Source: Apostichopus japonicus (lineage: Eukaryota; Echinodermata; Holothuroidea; Aspidochirotida; Stichopodidae). Taken from it: 64,000 bases of DNA. The number at the start of each line of letters is the position of its first letter. Position 1 is the first letter of the stretch. Positions 34,830 through 48,500 of this stretch are shown here, in pieces. The stretch lies in the NCBI RefSeq assembly GCF_037975245.1, contig NC_092582.1, positions 5,558,001 through 5,622,000 of the forward strand. The letters are read 5' to 3'. The notes under the pieces are model-generated. The model was given only the letters and a program-made list of their open reading frames with translations. It was not told where the DNA came from and made no database searches. A program made the position numbers and the translations under genes.

Positions 34830-35399
34830 TGGCAAGCCGTTTTAGATTAACCTCCCAACTCTACTAAAGTGTAATATTTCTACTTAGTCGAATTCAATTC
34901 AACTTTAGTAAAATAGAATTCGACTTAAGTGAAATAGAATTATACTTAAACAGAACACAAATGTTCTATTTTAGTTTGGAATGCAATTTCACTTAAGTAA
35001 AATTGTATACCACTTAAGTAGAAAATAATTTCACTGAAATAGCATTTTACTTTAAAGTAAAATATATGGCCTATTTTATTTACGTGAAAATGAATTCGAC
35101 TTAATAATAATACTATTTCACTGAGGTGAAATTGTATTCTACGTAAGAATGATTCAATTTCACCCTAAGTTAAATAAAATTCTACTTAAGTGAAATGATA
35201 TTTCACTTAAGTAAAATATGTATAGCCTATTATATTTAAGTGAACAGAGTTCGACGTAAGTATAAATTGAATTTGACTTAAGCATAATACTATATCACTC
35301 AAGTGAAATTTAATTCTACTTAAGTGTAATTCAATTTCACTCAAGTACAATGCATATCACTGAAGTAAAATCAGGGGGTAAATGTTAAAATGGCTTGCC
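34830..35399. mobile_element. second MITE with TGGCAAGCC ends and palindromic TTCACTTAAGTGAAAT core
   Basis: The left end TGGCAAGCCGTTTTAGATT matches the complement of the right end AATGTTAAAATGGCTTGCCA with few mismatches. The roughly 500-bp core is a degenerate tandem array of short palindromes of the form TTCACTTAAGTAAAAT. The termini resemble those of the element at 26966-27496 but the core is unrelated. No target duplication was found. Confidence 0.7.
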
Positions 35400-38300
35400 A
35401 TACAACTCCATCCCAACCCCAACCGTTGCGCACAACACTATACCAATATTGCATGATAAAGGCGTTGAAATGAGTCACTGTGCAGCTTCCTGTACCATTG
35501 CAATCAAGTTTCACTGTACTAATCCGAACTAATCTAAATATTTAATATAAACTTATATCTCCTATGCAGAATGCAGTTTTTCTCTACACGGGACCCATTT
35601 TCTTTCATATTTAGTTCTCTGTGAGAAAGATATGCTGACAAAATTGTAGACTTTTAGTACTATGACATGACATCTCGAAAATTGTATACGTTTATTTTTT
35701 GCCAAAATGCTACGTATAAGTATGTGACTTGACAATTCAACAAATTTCGTTATTTTGTCAATGTGTTAAACCATTATTCCATGGGGTAACGCAGCAATTT
35801 GATTATTTTCTTCAAGATACCATATATGTTACTATAGCAACTTGACAAATCGACAGATAGTACGTGTTTCGACGGGTTGTCAAGATAAGAACAATAAAGC
35901 AACTAGATAATTTGACCATTTTGTGACTGAGATGTCTCAAGTTAGTGAAACTTGTCAGCTCGACCAAAATAACATTTTCTTATGTTTTTTTTTTTCAAGT
36001 TAAGAGTCAGACAACAGCTCGACACTTTAACTAGTTCTTTCAAGATGTAACATTTATTGACTGAAGGTCGGCAACCCAACAAAAATATGTAAATTTGTTT
36101 AGCACTGTCCTGATATTGTAAAAACGCATCAAGTAACTGTACATTTTCCCGAAATGCCCCGGTGGAACGCCTTACTATCCACAAATATATTTAGTATTAC
36201 GGCAGTGACGTCACCACCGAAACTCTAAGTTGAACTTCCAATAAGGACAAAACTAAATTGCAGAATTTTGAGGCTACACTTATTGTGTCCAAACACAATT
36301 GGTGATGTCGATAAAATTCACACCAACTCCAAGGATGAAGGCTTTGTCAGATATTGTCCTTGGAACATGACAAAGGTAATAAATAAAGAGAGGCTTGGCT
36401 AAACGACGCTCACAGAACAAAACTAAAGTCAATGACGAACAAAAGGAATATTTATAAAAAGAAGACAAGTTTAAAGAAACTAAAGAGGCTCTGATAAAGG
36501 AAGTTAACAGGACGAAATGAAGGTTACTAAAAGAAAGAATTCAAGATATAAAAATGTACGTCCAATACCATCGAAATATTCTAGCATAAACAGCAACTCA
36601 AAACTTATAAACTTCCTGCAAAGAATATTTTCACAGGGATCTTTTTATAGGAACTATCACCATATGTAAGTCGATGTGTTTGCGTGTATATGTGTGTGTA
36701 TTTAATTATCCGTAGTTGCAGAATGGAAGGCAGAGATAACCATCACTGAAGGTTCATATTTTTCGGCTCAGATTTTGTTAGGATACATATTAATTATTAT
36801 TTCGATGGTCGCCAATTATGTATAGAAAAGCGTCACTAGTAATTATGAATACTTGTGTTCGTCAGATTTGGATCGAAATCAGCAGCAGACAATAATATTG
36901 TTTATGTAGGTTATTGTAGTTTCTGATGAAGACATCCATTTGGGGTAATATCACACACCCATATGCAGGATTTACTATGCAGCGCGAAAGATCATTCCTT
37001 ACTGAGAATTTTGTTTTACCTTCGAATATATGTTAGGGGTGGTTCGTAACACCCCCCCCCCCCCACCCATGCATACGCCACGCTTGATGTCACTAGTGAC
37101 CAGGGTATCCAGAATATTCAGAATGTTTCGAAAATTGGGAAGGGGGGGGGGGGAGAGGGGAGAGAAACACAAGTATCCCATTCCCCACTTTTCAAAGTGA
37201 GGGCAGTATATCTCTTTCTATACTGTGAAACGACGCCGAGCTTGTCAACGACAATACTGCCATAGAAGTGATAGGATACACACCGGGAGGATGCCCTACC
37301 CCAGACATACCAAACTGAAACGTCTTCTGTCAGAGAGATGATAGCCCAAGTGGCCCGATTATGTATTACTTCAAGTTTTATGCAAATGGTTAATGTGGGG
37401 TCGGTAGGGGGGGGGGGTGAGTTACCTTTTAAACGAGACAAACAGTACAATTCTAGTTCCCACAAAAGTCAGGATTTCAGTAACCAAGCTCTCTACCAAC
37501 AGTTGAGCATGATGAATAATGGCACAACTGGAAATCTTAGTCAAGATCCTCCTGTTATACCCAAGCAGCCCCCCCCCCCTCCCTCCTCCAAGATCAAGGA
37601 GCACTTTGAAAGCTACAAATTTATCAAATACAGCTTGAAATATAATGAGTTGTCTCAAGATTTTGGTAGGTAGATCCATCCTACCCATGATTTATTGAAA
37701 ACGATCAATAGTTCTTGCTGATGGAAACTGGTGAATTTCAATAAAGTGAAGTGTGTACGTTAAAGTCGGTAATACAATCAAACCAAGATGTACTTTGTAG
37801 TTTGCTGGTCAGTTGCACATAGGAATCATAGGACATCAATCTCTGGTTCCTTTCTACCCTACTCCCTCGACCCACACACAAGGTAAACAGTATGATTTGG
37901 CAAAATTATTGAAACTACAAGATATTTATTGACTTAAATCTTTTTGAATAAAGCATCCTTTTTCAGGACAATAAATATTGTCACTATTTCATACATCAAT
38001 GCTACAGTGAGTGTACAATGGAAAATGAAATCCATTACTGAAACCTATCAGGTTTATATATTGCAATCTGATTGTCTCCAAAGAATATTTTTACATGTGA
38101 CAATACAATGATTCATGCTTTAACCACTTTCAAGAAAAATATCATAAAAGAAAACTTGTAATTAATGTGAAAGGGCATTTTTATCAATACTGTAGCAGAC
38201 AATCAAACCTTGATGAAATTGAGGGTTACCTTTAGATCTAGTACATGGTCTGTTAATGAATATTTAATCAACCTGTATCAGCTCTTTTAAGGTTAAATTA

Positions 38301-39598
38301 AGTCAATAAAATGCACCTGCAACTTGCCCTGATAAATATGAAGTCCAGATACTGTGATCCTTTTCTGAACAGATGAAGGAATTGTTTTGCAAATTCAAAT
38401 GACTGTATCTTCAATCCTCAGTATCTGGAGATGAGAGCAAGATCTTGAGTTTGGGTTTCCATAGAAATCAGCTTTCAAACTTCAAAGGTTTGCTCTTATT
38501 TTATATACTCCTAAGTCTTAAAGATAAAGTTCACAATAATATGATACAAATACCAGACTTCATATCAAGACTATGATTTTTAAAGGTGATCACTTTTTAC
38601 CCCCAAATATGCTTCTTTAGAAAATTCGGTTAAATGGTCACTCATTCTCAAAATTCAGTACTAGGTATTTTAAAGTCACTTTCAAAGCACTGTGCCTCAC
38701 AGACAGATTTTACATTGTCTAACTGAACACGCCTCAAGGTATATATATATGTGCATAATTAGAGAGTCCAAACCATCCAGGAAAGAGTGGGACAACTTAC
38801 ATCAATTTTCATCACGTTAAAATTTCAGGTAAATACTATTAATGAACTTTAACTTGAAAATTATATATAGCAACTTAGAATATCCATCTTTTAAGGACAT
38901 GGTAAATCATCTTTTGTTACCTCGTTAGAACTGTGGAATACAATGAACTTCATGTACAGTAGAGTGAACATAGTACAATGGAACTCCACTACAGTAGATT
39001 TAGTTTCCATTTAAGTTAACGACCATATAACTTTGACCTGAACTCAAACTATACCCTCACTGAACTTCAGACCCAGCTCTGACAGGGGTAAGTACTGTTG
39101 AAATTATAATTTTTAAAGGAAAGTAAAGCAAATGAGTGCAAAATAACTTTCACAGCACAACACTTTCCTCCTTGGTTTTCTTGCTATTTGAAGCACACAC
39201 CCTTTGTGAAAGTGAACTGTTCCAAGAATGGTTTTTGGTTGAGAATTTGGTGACGGTGATAAATCTAATCTCATATTCTTCTATGATACAGTACAAAATA
39301 TTCAGCTATATTAATACATTCTGTTACCCATCAATGATGACAGTGTTAGAAGCTTAAGTGTCTCAGCTCCATGTAAACAACAGCACACAAAATACATTTA
39401 TCTTTGCATCAATGACAGCCATTTCTTTTGAACCATCACCTTAACCTACATCCCAACTTTAATAGATCATATGTCCTTTTAAACCATACATAGGAATGTA
39501 CATTAATCAGTGCCACCAACCGACAGAACTTACTGCACAATATCTTTGAGCCATCGTACAATCAAAGCTACCAAATGAGGCTGCCTAAAGACAGCCAC
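35400..39598. other. no supported gene; degenerate TTGACAA-type repeats and poly-G/C tracts
   Basis: Between 35630 and 35960 many short stretches resemble CTTGACAATTTGACC in both orientations, like a decayed cousin of the element at 768-1060. Poly-C and poly-G runs near 37050, 37140, 37410 and 37570 give spurious glycine- and proline-rich frames. The rest shows nothing. Confidence 0.4.
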
Positions 39599-39604
39599 TT
39601 TATT
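39599..39604 (-). terminator. probable polyadenylation signal of CDC26
   Basis: AATAAA on the minus strand, about 150 bases past the CDC26 stop codon. Confidence 0.45.
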
Positions 39605-39752
39605 TAAATCAATTGGTCATCCAGCCAGATCTCATAATACATAAACGATAAAAATCTAGTCTGTCCACGAGATCCCCCTGGCAAGTTGTTACAAATACCA
39701 CTGCTGGCCTGATTTGCTTCGCAAAAGTCCTCACAAAATGCCATGTTAATTA

Positions 39753-40037
39753 TCATCTTATAACATTGTCTCCCACTCTGCTTGGTGCCGATGATGCTGG
39801 GGATGGATCAAACCCAATGCGAGCTTGAATCCTTTTTTGTCTGGCAGCTGGATCCAACATGTCTGTCCCTGTCATGCTCGATTCTCCGAGTGTACTGTTG
39901 ACTGGAGATTCATTGTTTGAAGGTAGCCCAACTTCCTGCTGTGCTCTCTTCTTGCGTTCATATTCTTTCTTAAATTCTTCAAACTCTTCTAAGTCTTCCA
40001 ACCTGAGCATTATACGGCTTGGTTCTCTCCGAATCAT
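39753..40037 (-). CDS. CDC26: anaphase-promoting complex subunit CDC26 (APC12)
   Basis: The reading encodes 94 residues starting MIRREPSRIMLRLEDLEEFE. It has the features of animal CDC26 (human protein about 85 residues): the N-terminal M[IL]RR[EK]P[ST]R segment, which binds the TPR groove of APC6/CDC16, then an acidic/charged helix (EFKKEYERKKR). A C-terminal RIQARIGFDPSP block matches the conserved RIGYxP motif. CDC26 stabilises APC6 in the anaphase-promoting complex, a nuclear and cytoplasmic ubiquitin ligase. A CATTTCAG acceptor ends at 40074, so the start codon is in the second exon and exon 1 is non-coding. A donor near 40350 (ACA|GTAAGT) could end that exon. The gene is head to head with PRPF4. 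Confidence 0.9.
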   Translation of the reverse strand: MIRREPSRIMLRLEDLEEFEEFKKEYERKKRAQQEVGLPSNNESPVNSTLGESSMTGTDMLDPAARQKRIQARIGFDPSPASSAPSRVGDNVIR

Positions 40038-40379
40038 CTTCCTGGTTTTACCTTTGCTAAACTCCTGCCGTTTCTGAAATGCAAGTAAACAGAATACATG
40101 TATCATATAATTATCATAATGTACAGCAAATGAAGGCTTAATTGCAGAATACCTACAGGTTTGGAACTTGGAGTAGGCTAGTCTTAACTGTTACTTGTTA
40201 ACGTTAGGCCATAACTTTGCTTAGAAGTTAGAACTTCAGAAGCACTTGACTGTGTTGTACATAATTGATGGTAGGCCAAAGTAACCACACGTAATAAGTC
40301 CTGTGCCCAAAGATAACTCATTTCAGTACTGGGGATTGGCTAACTTACTGTGCGTACGCGTTTGTTGTGACAGCTATAG

Positions 40380-42551
40380 GCCTACGGTGTTTTATATTAC
40401 ATTTACAGGTATATATGCAGCATATCCTAGCCTTTTTCCTAACTTTTTCCATGGCTCCCAGTACGTCAATCAATGCTAGCGTAGTAAACCTATTGTAGAC
40501 CAAGGACGACTATGGTTCAAGAGATGAAACTCATTTCGATTTTAGCTCACTTCCTACACCGCAATTATTGTAATAGTGAATATCACCTTTTGACGCTTAA
40601 TAATATGTGATGGTGTCTCACATCCGTTCAATAAATGAAAAGGTAACGAACTTTTTTTTCGGTAACAATTTGAATACGATTATGACTGAGTGTAGGACAG
40701 TAGTACCTCTCAGTTTAAGTTTGCCTGAATTTTATAGCCAGGTAGAAAATATTGCAAATCATATAAGAATTAAATTAATACAAACACCGCTCAATTAATT
40801 ATTTTCCTTTAAAATTTACATTTAAATGTATAAAATTAACTATTTTGATAGACATATTGACAGATAGATATTCTAAAACGTTCCTTAACTTTACATTTTC
40901 CTAATTTGAGAATAACTGTAACACTTGCTTTACAAATGTGTACGAACTACGACGCAGCGCGCGACTTGACTTCTTGTAAAATATAAGTATTTTGTACCAT
41001 CGTGGTAAGTTGGGAAAGCCATTTCATACCAGTGTTTGTTCCCATTATGAAACCAAATGTTTAAGCATGTTTCATGAAACCAAGTCTCCGAGTTTATTAG
41101 CCAGAAAATTAAATGTAATGAGTGTAGCAGTGTTTGTGCATTGGTAGCACTTCCACGAGAACTTCAACAGCATGTATCGTTCAGATCAGGTTCAAAGTGT
41201 AACTAATGGCGCACTTAGTGGCAAAGTTCACCCAATCTAAGTATCGTACCAACATGTTATATGTACATCTAAGCCCATATTTTAAACAAAAGTTGATCAA
41301 GTTATAGCAGGCTATATGATTTTTGTTACTGTTAGGCCTAGAGTTTAGGGCCTGTACACAGGGAAATGGTATTAACATTAATTACAAAGTCAATTGAGGA
41401 TGTCAGTTAGGCCTAAGTCACTAAAATCAAAGGCCTGAAGTTAGGCAGAATTACTAGTCAACATAAATCACACTGATTTAACTTATAGATTTAATTGTCA
41501 TGAGTTAAAAAAAAAACAGAAGATTTAAATAAAAAATTGTCAATGGCAAGCAAGTTTAATTAAAATTAGAATAACTTTGCTTAACACTTTCTTTAACATT
41601 CATGAATCTGATTTAAAACACAGCTGACTTTTGTGTTTTAGAAAAACTTAATTAATCCTCAAACCTGTAGCTAGGTGATCAGTTAAGTAGCTGTAGACCA
41701 AGACATAACTTTGACATGGCATTGCTTAAGCCTATCATTAAGCAGAATCTTACCAGTATATGCTGTGGCAAGTCTCAAAATTGAGGGAGTTTGCAGGCTA
41801 AATTCTAGTGGATATTTTGTTTACCAGTAGAAAAAGAGAACACTTGCATATTTACATCCAGAAAAAAATATTAATGCATTTGTATTAATTCCTCCTTTCT
41901 AATTTTAACAAGTGACTAAAATTGAACAATTCTTGGCCTGCATGATGTAACATATGTATCTTTGCTTAACTTAATGGTATGTGGCTGGCTGTGGGACGAA
42001 TACGTAGCATTACAACTTTCATTATTCACCTGGCGGCTGGACAAGGATGGAACTTTAGTTGAAAGCTGCAAACACTGGGTCAATATCAATGCAAATCTGA
42101 CATATATGCAATTGTGTACTCTGTGTAAACCTGTACATGAAGACTAAGGGATATTTAGAGATAGTAGACTGTTTAAAAATGTTTAATAACTCACAATGTA
42201 CTGTACCATATGTTATATTGGACACAATAATTTGAATGTCTTTGAAGGACTACTGTGCCTGTTATTCAACCTAGTTTCTAATAGTGGTTGCAGTTAACCC
42301 CCCCCCCCCCCCTTGCTTGGCACTGTGTGGAAGTGTGGACAAAAATATACTAGATGGAAAGTGTTTGTGAGGTGTTTATGAAAATAATCTCTGATGATGT
42401 GAAAGCCATTTTTCTTGTTTCTTGTCAGTTTATGTTTGAATTTCATGAACCTTTTTCATTCCAGTCATTTTTCTTATATTCCAGTAAAGGCTAGTCAAGT
42501 TTTGTTAAATTAAGATAAAGAGGATTGCTATTATGTTTTATTTTCCGGCAG
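40380..42551. promoter_or_regulatory. shared upstream region of CDC26 (minus) and PRPF4 (plus)
   Basis: A likely non-coding first exon of PRPF4 ends at 41004 with a strong donor (GTG|GTAAGT) and splices to the CCGGCAG acceptor at 42549-42551. The CDC26 first exon probably lies around 40350-40600. The promoter is therefore probably between about 40400 and 40990. A short GC-rich patch (CGACGCAGCGCGCGAC) lies at about 40950-40965. No TATA box was seen. The 41005-42551 span is intron with nothing else visible. Confidence 0.45.
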
Positions 42552-42581
42552 ATTCTTAGCACTGCCATCAAAGTCACAACC

Positions 42582-45500
42582 ATGGATGAAATACCAGCAA
42601 AAAGGCAGAAAATTCACTATGGAGTCTTGGACTTGAAACTTAAGGATCAGTCTTCTGCAGGCTCAACAAACATCAACTTGTCAAGTGGTAATAAATGTTT
42701 TTAGTTTAATTTTAAATAATGGAATAGCACACTCTTAGATTTTCTGTATTTTTACCACTCATTCAAATTCGATTTAAGTTGAAATTGTCTGACATACTTT
42801 ACACACTTACTACAGTAATAGTGTCATTGGAATGTGCACCATCGTACTGTGGAAGTTAGTACTAGTATGGTAATACGTAAGGCTAATAGATTAAAAACAG
42901 TCCTTAACAACTGGTGAGCTGATGTGTTAACCATTTCTGCATCACCAACCTTCAAACTTTATTTTAGCCTTTGTTGGAGTTTTGTTTACTTTTTTCCTAT
43001 AAATGTTAATGTAAATTGATGCAGTATGCATGGTTGAATATATTTCAAGTATTGTCAATGAATCTTCCCTCAGGTGAAACACTTGACCTTGAAGATCATT
43101 TGAGTGAAAGAAAACAGGCTCTTTTGGCTCAGTTTGAGAAAAGGAGAAAGGTAACTATGAATGGGCGAATGATACCTAAGCATTGTCTGTACCATCCTTG
43201 TAGGGGAAATCCAACATCTCCTTCCTTCACATTTTCTTTATTGTTATAAATCTTGGTATTAGCACTCAGAACTTAGCAAACATTACTACACACAGAATGA
43301 TGCATGTAAACAGAAACATGGTTTATTTACTACCTGATGATAAACAAACTTCATAAATCTCATAATTACTTTACATCCTAGAATTAAATTATTCTTTCAT
43401 GCAGGAGATATTTGTGTTGACCACCTTTTGGGTTGGGAATGATGACAGAAAGATGCATGGCAGTTTGTTGTAAACAGAAACATGGTTTATATAATACCTG
43501 ATGATAAATGCAATTCATAAATCTCACAATTGCTTTACTTCCTAGAATTAAATTACTTTCCAATGCAGGAGACCTTTTGGTTGAGTGGGATAAGGGTGGG
43601 GAGGGGAGGGACGGAGGTTTACATTGCAAACTTTATGTCCTGAGGAACCAATTACCTCTTTCACAATAGGAATGGGAGAGGGAAGGTCTGTAAACATCTT
43701 CAGATCCTTGCAGAGCTCAGGATGGTAATTTCCAGTGTCAATTTCAAGTGTCAAACTATTGTGCTGATATGATGCAGAATAGTAATTTTGTTAAATGGGT
43801 CCCACTTTACCATGTAGTTCTTATTTTGTCAAGAACCAACAACATGCTAAAACTAATTTACATATATATACAAAATATAAATATATATATATATATATCT
43901 ATCTATATATATATAGATATAGATATAGATAGATATATACAGATATATATATATATAGATATATATGTTAATATACATATTACTTGTGTTGCATAATACA
44001 CTTCCTTCTCCCCAACTCCCCCCTCCCCCCTCCCTTGCAAGTGCCATCGCTGCCTTGCATTCTTTTGAAACCAACAGTCTGATGCCCATATTACCAGTGC
44101 TTGTTCAAACATTACATTAGTTGAATAGTGACAAAACAGATAAGGAGATAGAACTACGTGGTATAGTCTACAAAATGAGAAGAAGAAGAAAACAATTGAA
44201 TAAGAAAGTTGCTTCATTTCAATAAGATTTTACATGATCTTTTCTTGTGTTTGTTAGGCAAGACAGATAAATGTAACCACTGATGATGCTGAAGTCAAGG
44301 CCCTGCTCAGAAAAAATGGCGAACCAATCTGTAAGTTATTCATCTTTTTGCCAATTTCTTGAGAAGCTGACCCTCCCTCATTTGATCTTTCTCAAATTAT
44401 CAATTTTTCAATTGTGAGGCATTTTTCCCTTGATTGATTCACATTCTTAAAGTAGTTTTGGAGATACCGTTTGAAGGGAAGTACTGTAAACATGGAAGCC
44501 AAAATTCATACAGCCATTTCAAGTGGCCAGACCTGTGCAGAAGTATTAGTATTGACCATGTTCACACAATTCTAATATTCTGGTTTAAGGAAGTTGTAAA
44601 TTTCTATCACAGAACTAATTGAGTCAATTCGACATTGCAGTAAATTTAAACAGATACTGGTCACAATGATTAAATGAGGTGAATGTTGGAAGATTTGTAT
44701 CTTCCCATGAAGGTTTGTTCGGAGAAGGACCAGCAGAGAGGCGAGAGAGATTGCGGCATCTGTTGGCTGATCTAGGGGAGGTGCAGTCCAAGAAACAAAA
44801 GGCAGAGGAGGAAGAGAGGCAGAAGAAGAAGATGGAGGTAGGTGGGATGTTTTTAGTCTTAAGAGTTAAATACCATCAGTTTTAATAGGAAGCACAGTCA
44901 ATTATTCTCGCAATGGACCTCTTAACCCTGTGTAGGAGTTGAATGCATTGTGTTTTGGCACCATGGCCAAAGTAGGATGCCAAATGAGCTGCAGCAGCAT
45001 TGCAGCCATGGATGCTACAGTGGATCTTTTGCGCTGAGCAGTATCACACAATAAAAACTGCTGACCTGTGGAGATGATTATTTGATATCCATTCAGCTTG
45101 TTTAGTTTAAGCCATGGAAGTTTAATTAGAGGTCATAAGTAGTACTTAAAGGTAGCTGTATTGGCCCCAAATATGCTAGATATTCAAATACATGGTCACC
45201 TATGGTCAAAATTCTTAAACTGTTTTAATTACGACCTTCGAGGAAATTTTCCTCACTGGGACATTCAGTCATCTTGTGTGTTCCTCAAAAATGTCTGAGA
45301 ACAATTTGGAGAGTAAAGACCTCCAGGAAAGTATAGCATGCCAATAATTTGGGGGCTATACTGACTACCTTTAAAAGTACTGCTCCTTTAAAGTTGTGGA
45401 TTAGTGTGTTTACACCAAAAGGGACAGCTTTATAGATTTGTGTATATGTCAGTTAAATACAGTAACGTAGCGTACTGGATTGACAACAATCAGTAAGTTT

Positions 45501-48500
45501 TCCAATTTCCATCACAGCTGGTGAACTAATTGAAGGTGATTATAACAAACAAATTTACATTGTTTCAACAGGAGGAAGAAACCACCTGGTACCACGAAGG
45601 TCCAGAAAGTCTGAAAACTGCTAGATTCTGGATCGCTGATTATTCAGTACCTCGGTAAATAGTTCAAAAGTCATCTGGCAACGATTAGTTACTATAACTG
45701 CGTAATTAAATTAAGCTTTAATCAATGGTCCTGAGTGTTGACTATTGTAACAATCACAAATATCTGGCATTAATAGTAGCTTTTGTCAGCTTATTGAGTA
45801 TGGTCAGTACTGCTGCAACTGTACCTCATGTTACCAGTGAAGTGTTATTATGAGATTTTGACATAGTTATACAGGAACTGGTGATTAGATTTCAACATAC
45901 AGTAGCTGTGTAGAAATTCATCACTTTATGCTTCCAAAATCAAATTGTCTGCACCTGATGATTCTTGTCCTTTACTATGATTGTAGAGCTATAATATCAA
46001 ACATTTTGTATCTTATGTTCAATTTTTCATCACTTCCAGGGCAAGCAGCAGGCTTCAAGTAGAAAGAGAGAGGCGAAATATTACTGATTCAGTGAGGAAT
46101 GCAAAGAGACAAGAACTTCATAAAAATCTGAGGGTGAGAGTCTTATTTCGTAATTTAATTTTCTGTTTGGAAATATTCTGGACAGCCTTTTGGCATACAT
46201 GTTAAATGTTCCTTATATTTCTATGATCATGTTGAGCAATATGAGTACACTGGTAAAATCTCTTTGGAAGTAGCTTCTGTTGGCAGCAGTTAACATACAA
46301 TGATCTATAACACAATACATTTCTTTGTGGCAGTGAATTAACCATAAATTCGAAGACATTCATATTTTGTCTATATAGCATTAAATGTTTTGCTTGTATA
46401 AATATGTTAACATTATAGTTTATTTATACCTCAAATGAAGGGATAATCATGAATCAACATTGTGTTAAGTCGTTAACAATATCCACAGAATTGCAAACAT
46501 TGAAGTGTGTTTAACTGTCTGTCTTTGTGTTTTGTCCAGTCTCTGACAGCAATTGGAAGTCAGATCGGAGATGAAAGACCAATCTCATTCTGTCACTTCA
46601 GTCCAAATTCAAAGATCCTGGCGACAAGTTCTTGGTAAGATAAGTTGTTCCTGTTTTGGATTGTACCCCATCAGGTCAAGTTTTTCAATTGGTCGTCCGA
46701 GAGGGCCAAATTTCTATTTTGTACGACCGAAACCAGCTTTGGAGGTTGCTGGGGGGAGAACTAGTTATTTACATTCAAATTGTGACACCAAACAGGTAAA
46801 ATGATAAATTGGCAACTTCTTCCATCACTTTGGAGAAACTGAAATGGAATTAAAACCGGGTGGTAGGTCTATTGGACCACCAGAAAGGGAGGCCGAAAGC
46901 TAGTGTACTATTCACCAAACCTACACATCTCTCCTACAGTATTGTTCTTTGTTATTTCGGGCAACCAATTTTGCTGAGTGCCATTAGTCACCTGGACTTT
47001 CGGTTTTGATGGAATCAATGTTCAAAAAAGATCTGATATATTTACATTATTTCTTGTACCAGAATAGATGTATTTGATAAAGTTAAGAGCCATCTTCATC
47101 TTCAAGAAATGGGTATAAAGGCTCATGTACATCCATTAATGATTCAAAAACGTTCACAAAAGTTGACAAAGATTTGAAGTTGACGTTATGCCTTCCAACG
47201 TGTACGTCTGGAAAGAAAACAAAACAGTCAATAGTGGTGAAAAATCCTTGAAATTGAATCTCACTTTGTAACTCAAAATATAAGAATATTAAAACCTAAG
47301 GACACCCAGGTGTAGGCTTTGGCTGCAGTTTAGGATGAAGTGTTTTTTAGTATCCATGTGCTCTTGCCTTATAATAATTAAAACAGGTGCAAGATGAGGA
47401 GTTTTTGTATGATAACCATACAGCCTCTGCAATATTTGCACTTTTTATATTGTCATCAAGATATCATCTTACCATTATTTTCATATTATTTAGGAGTGGT
47501 CTTATAAAACTATGGACAGTGCCTGAATGCGAACCTATCAGAACATTGACAGGTAAAAACCTTATCATTATGTTTTTCTTTGTTATGTTTTACAAAAATA
47601 AAATTTATTAATACTAAAGTGATATATGCATAGAACAGATGGTAAATTTTCAGTTTTAGGATTTAGGAAGCTTGCCTAGATTTTTTTGCTGCTGTTTTGG
47701 TTAGTGTTACTTTAATTGTATTCAACCATCTAACTAGTAATGTTTTACACTTAGATAAAAATGAGTGATGGGGGGGGGGGGGCAACTATATAAATGCAAA
47801 CAGAAATTTACTGATAGATATAATCACCATGATTAACATCATAATATTTATTTTTTTTCATTGAGTATCTATTATTTCTTCTTGCATATATTTGTGACAA
47901 CTTCATCAATGGAAAATTACAAAATCAGAAAAAGAGATGAAGGTAGAAAATGTTGCCAAGATTATATTTGTAAAACTGCTAATATGCAAATTTTGTAATC
48001 CTAATATAAGAAATTATTAATCATCGTTTTGCGGGGTAAATGAGATTTTTAAATTAAAATAAAGACATTCGAAAAGCATGCTTCACTTCCTTGGACCTAA
48101 ATGGTGTATAAAACAATTTGAATTTCTTTTCTCAAAACTTTTACATGAGTGCTTCCGTTCATTTGTGATGTAATAAATACCTCTCCTTTTATTATTAGGT
48201 CACACACAGCATGTTGGGGCGGTGAAGTTTCATCCAAAAGCCACAATCTCCTTAGAAGATAATGACTGCTGTCTGGCTAGTTGTTCGGCAGATGGTTCAG
48301 TGAAGTTATGGTCATTAGACAGGTAATGCATATTCAGTAGTTGTTAAATAAAAGCAGTGTGGTATGTTTAAGGTATGTGGATTTCAACACTGCGTCCTTT
48401 GTGACCTCATTAGATTAGTAACTAGGCAAGTTGAGAGCAGTTTTTTTTTAACATGATATTTGTGTTATCTTTGAGACATATTTGTCAAACATGAACTGTT

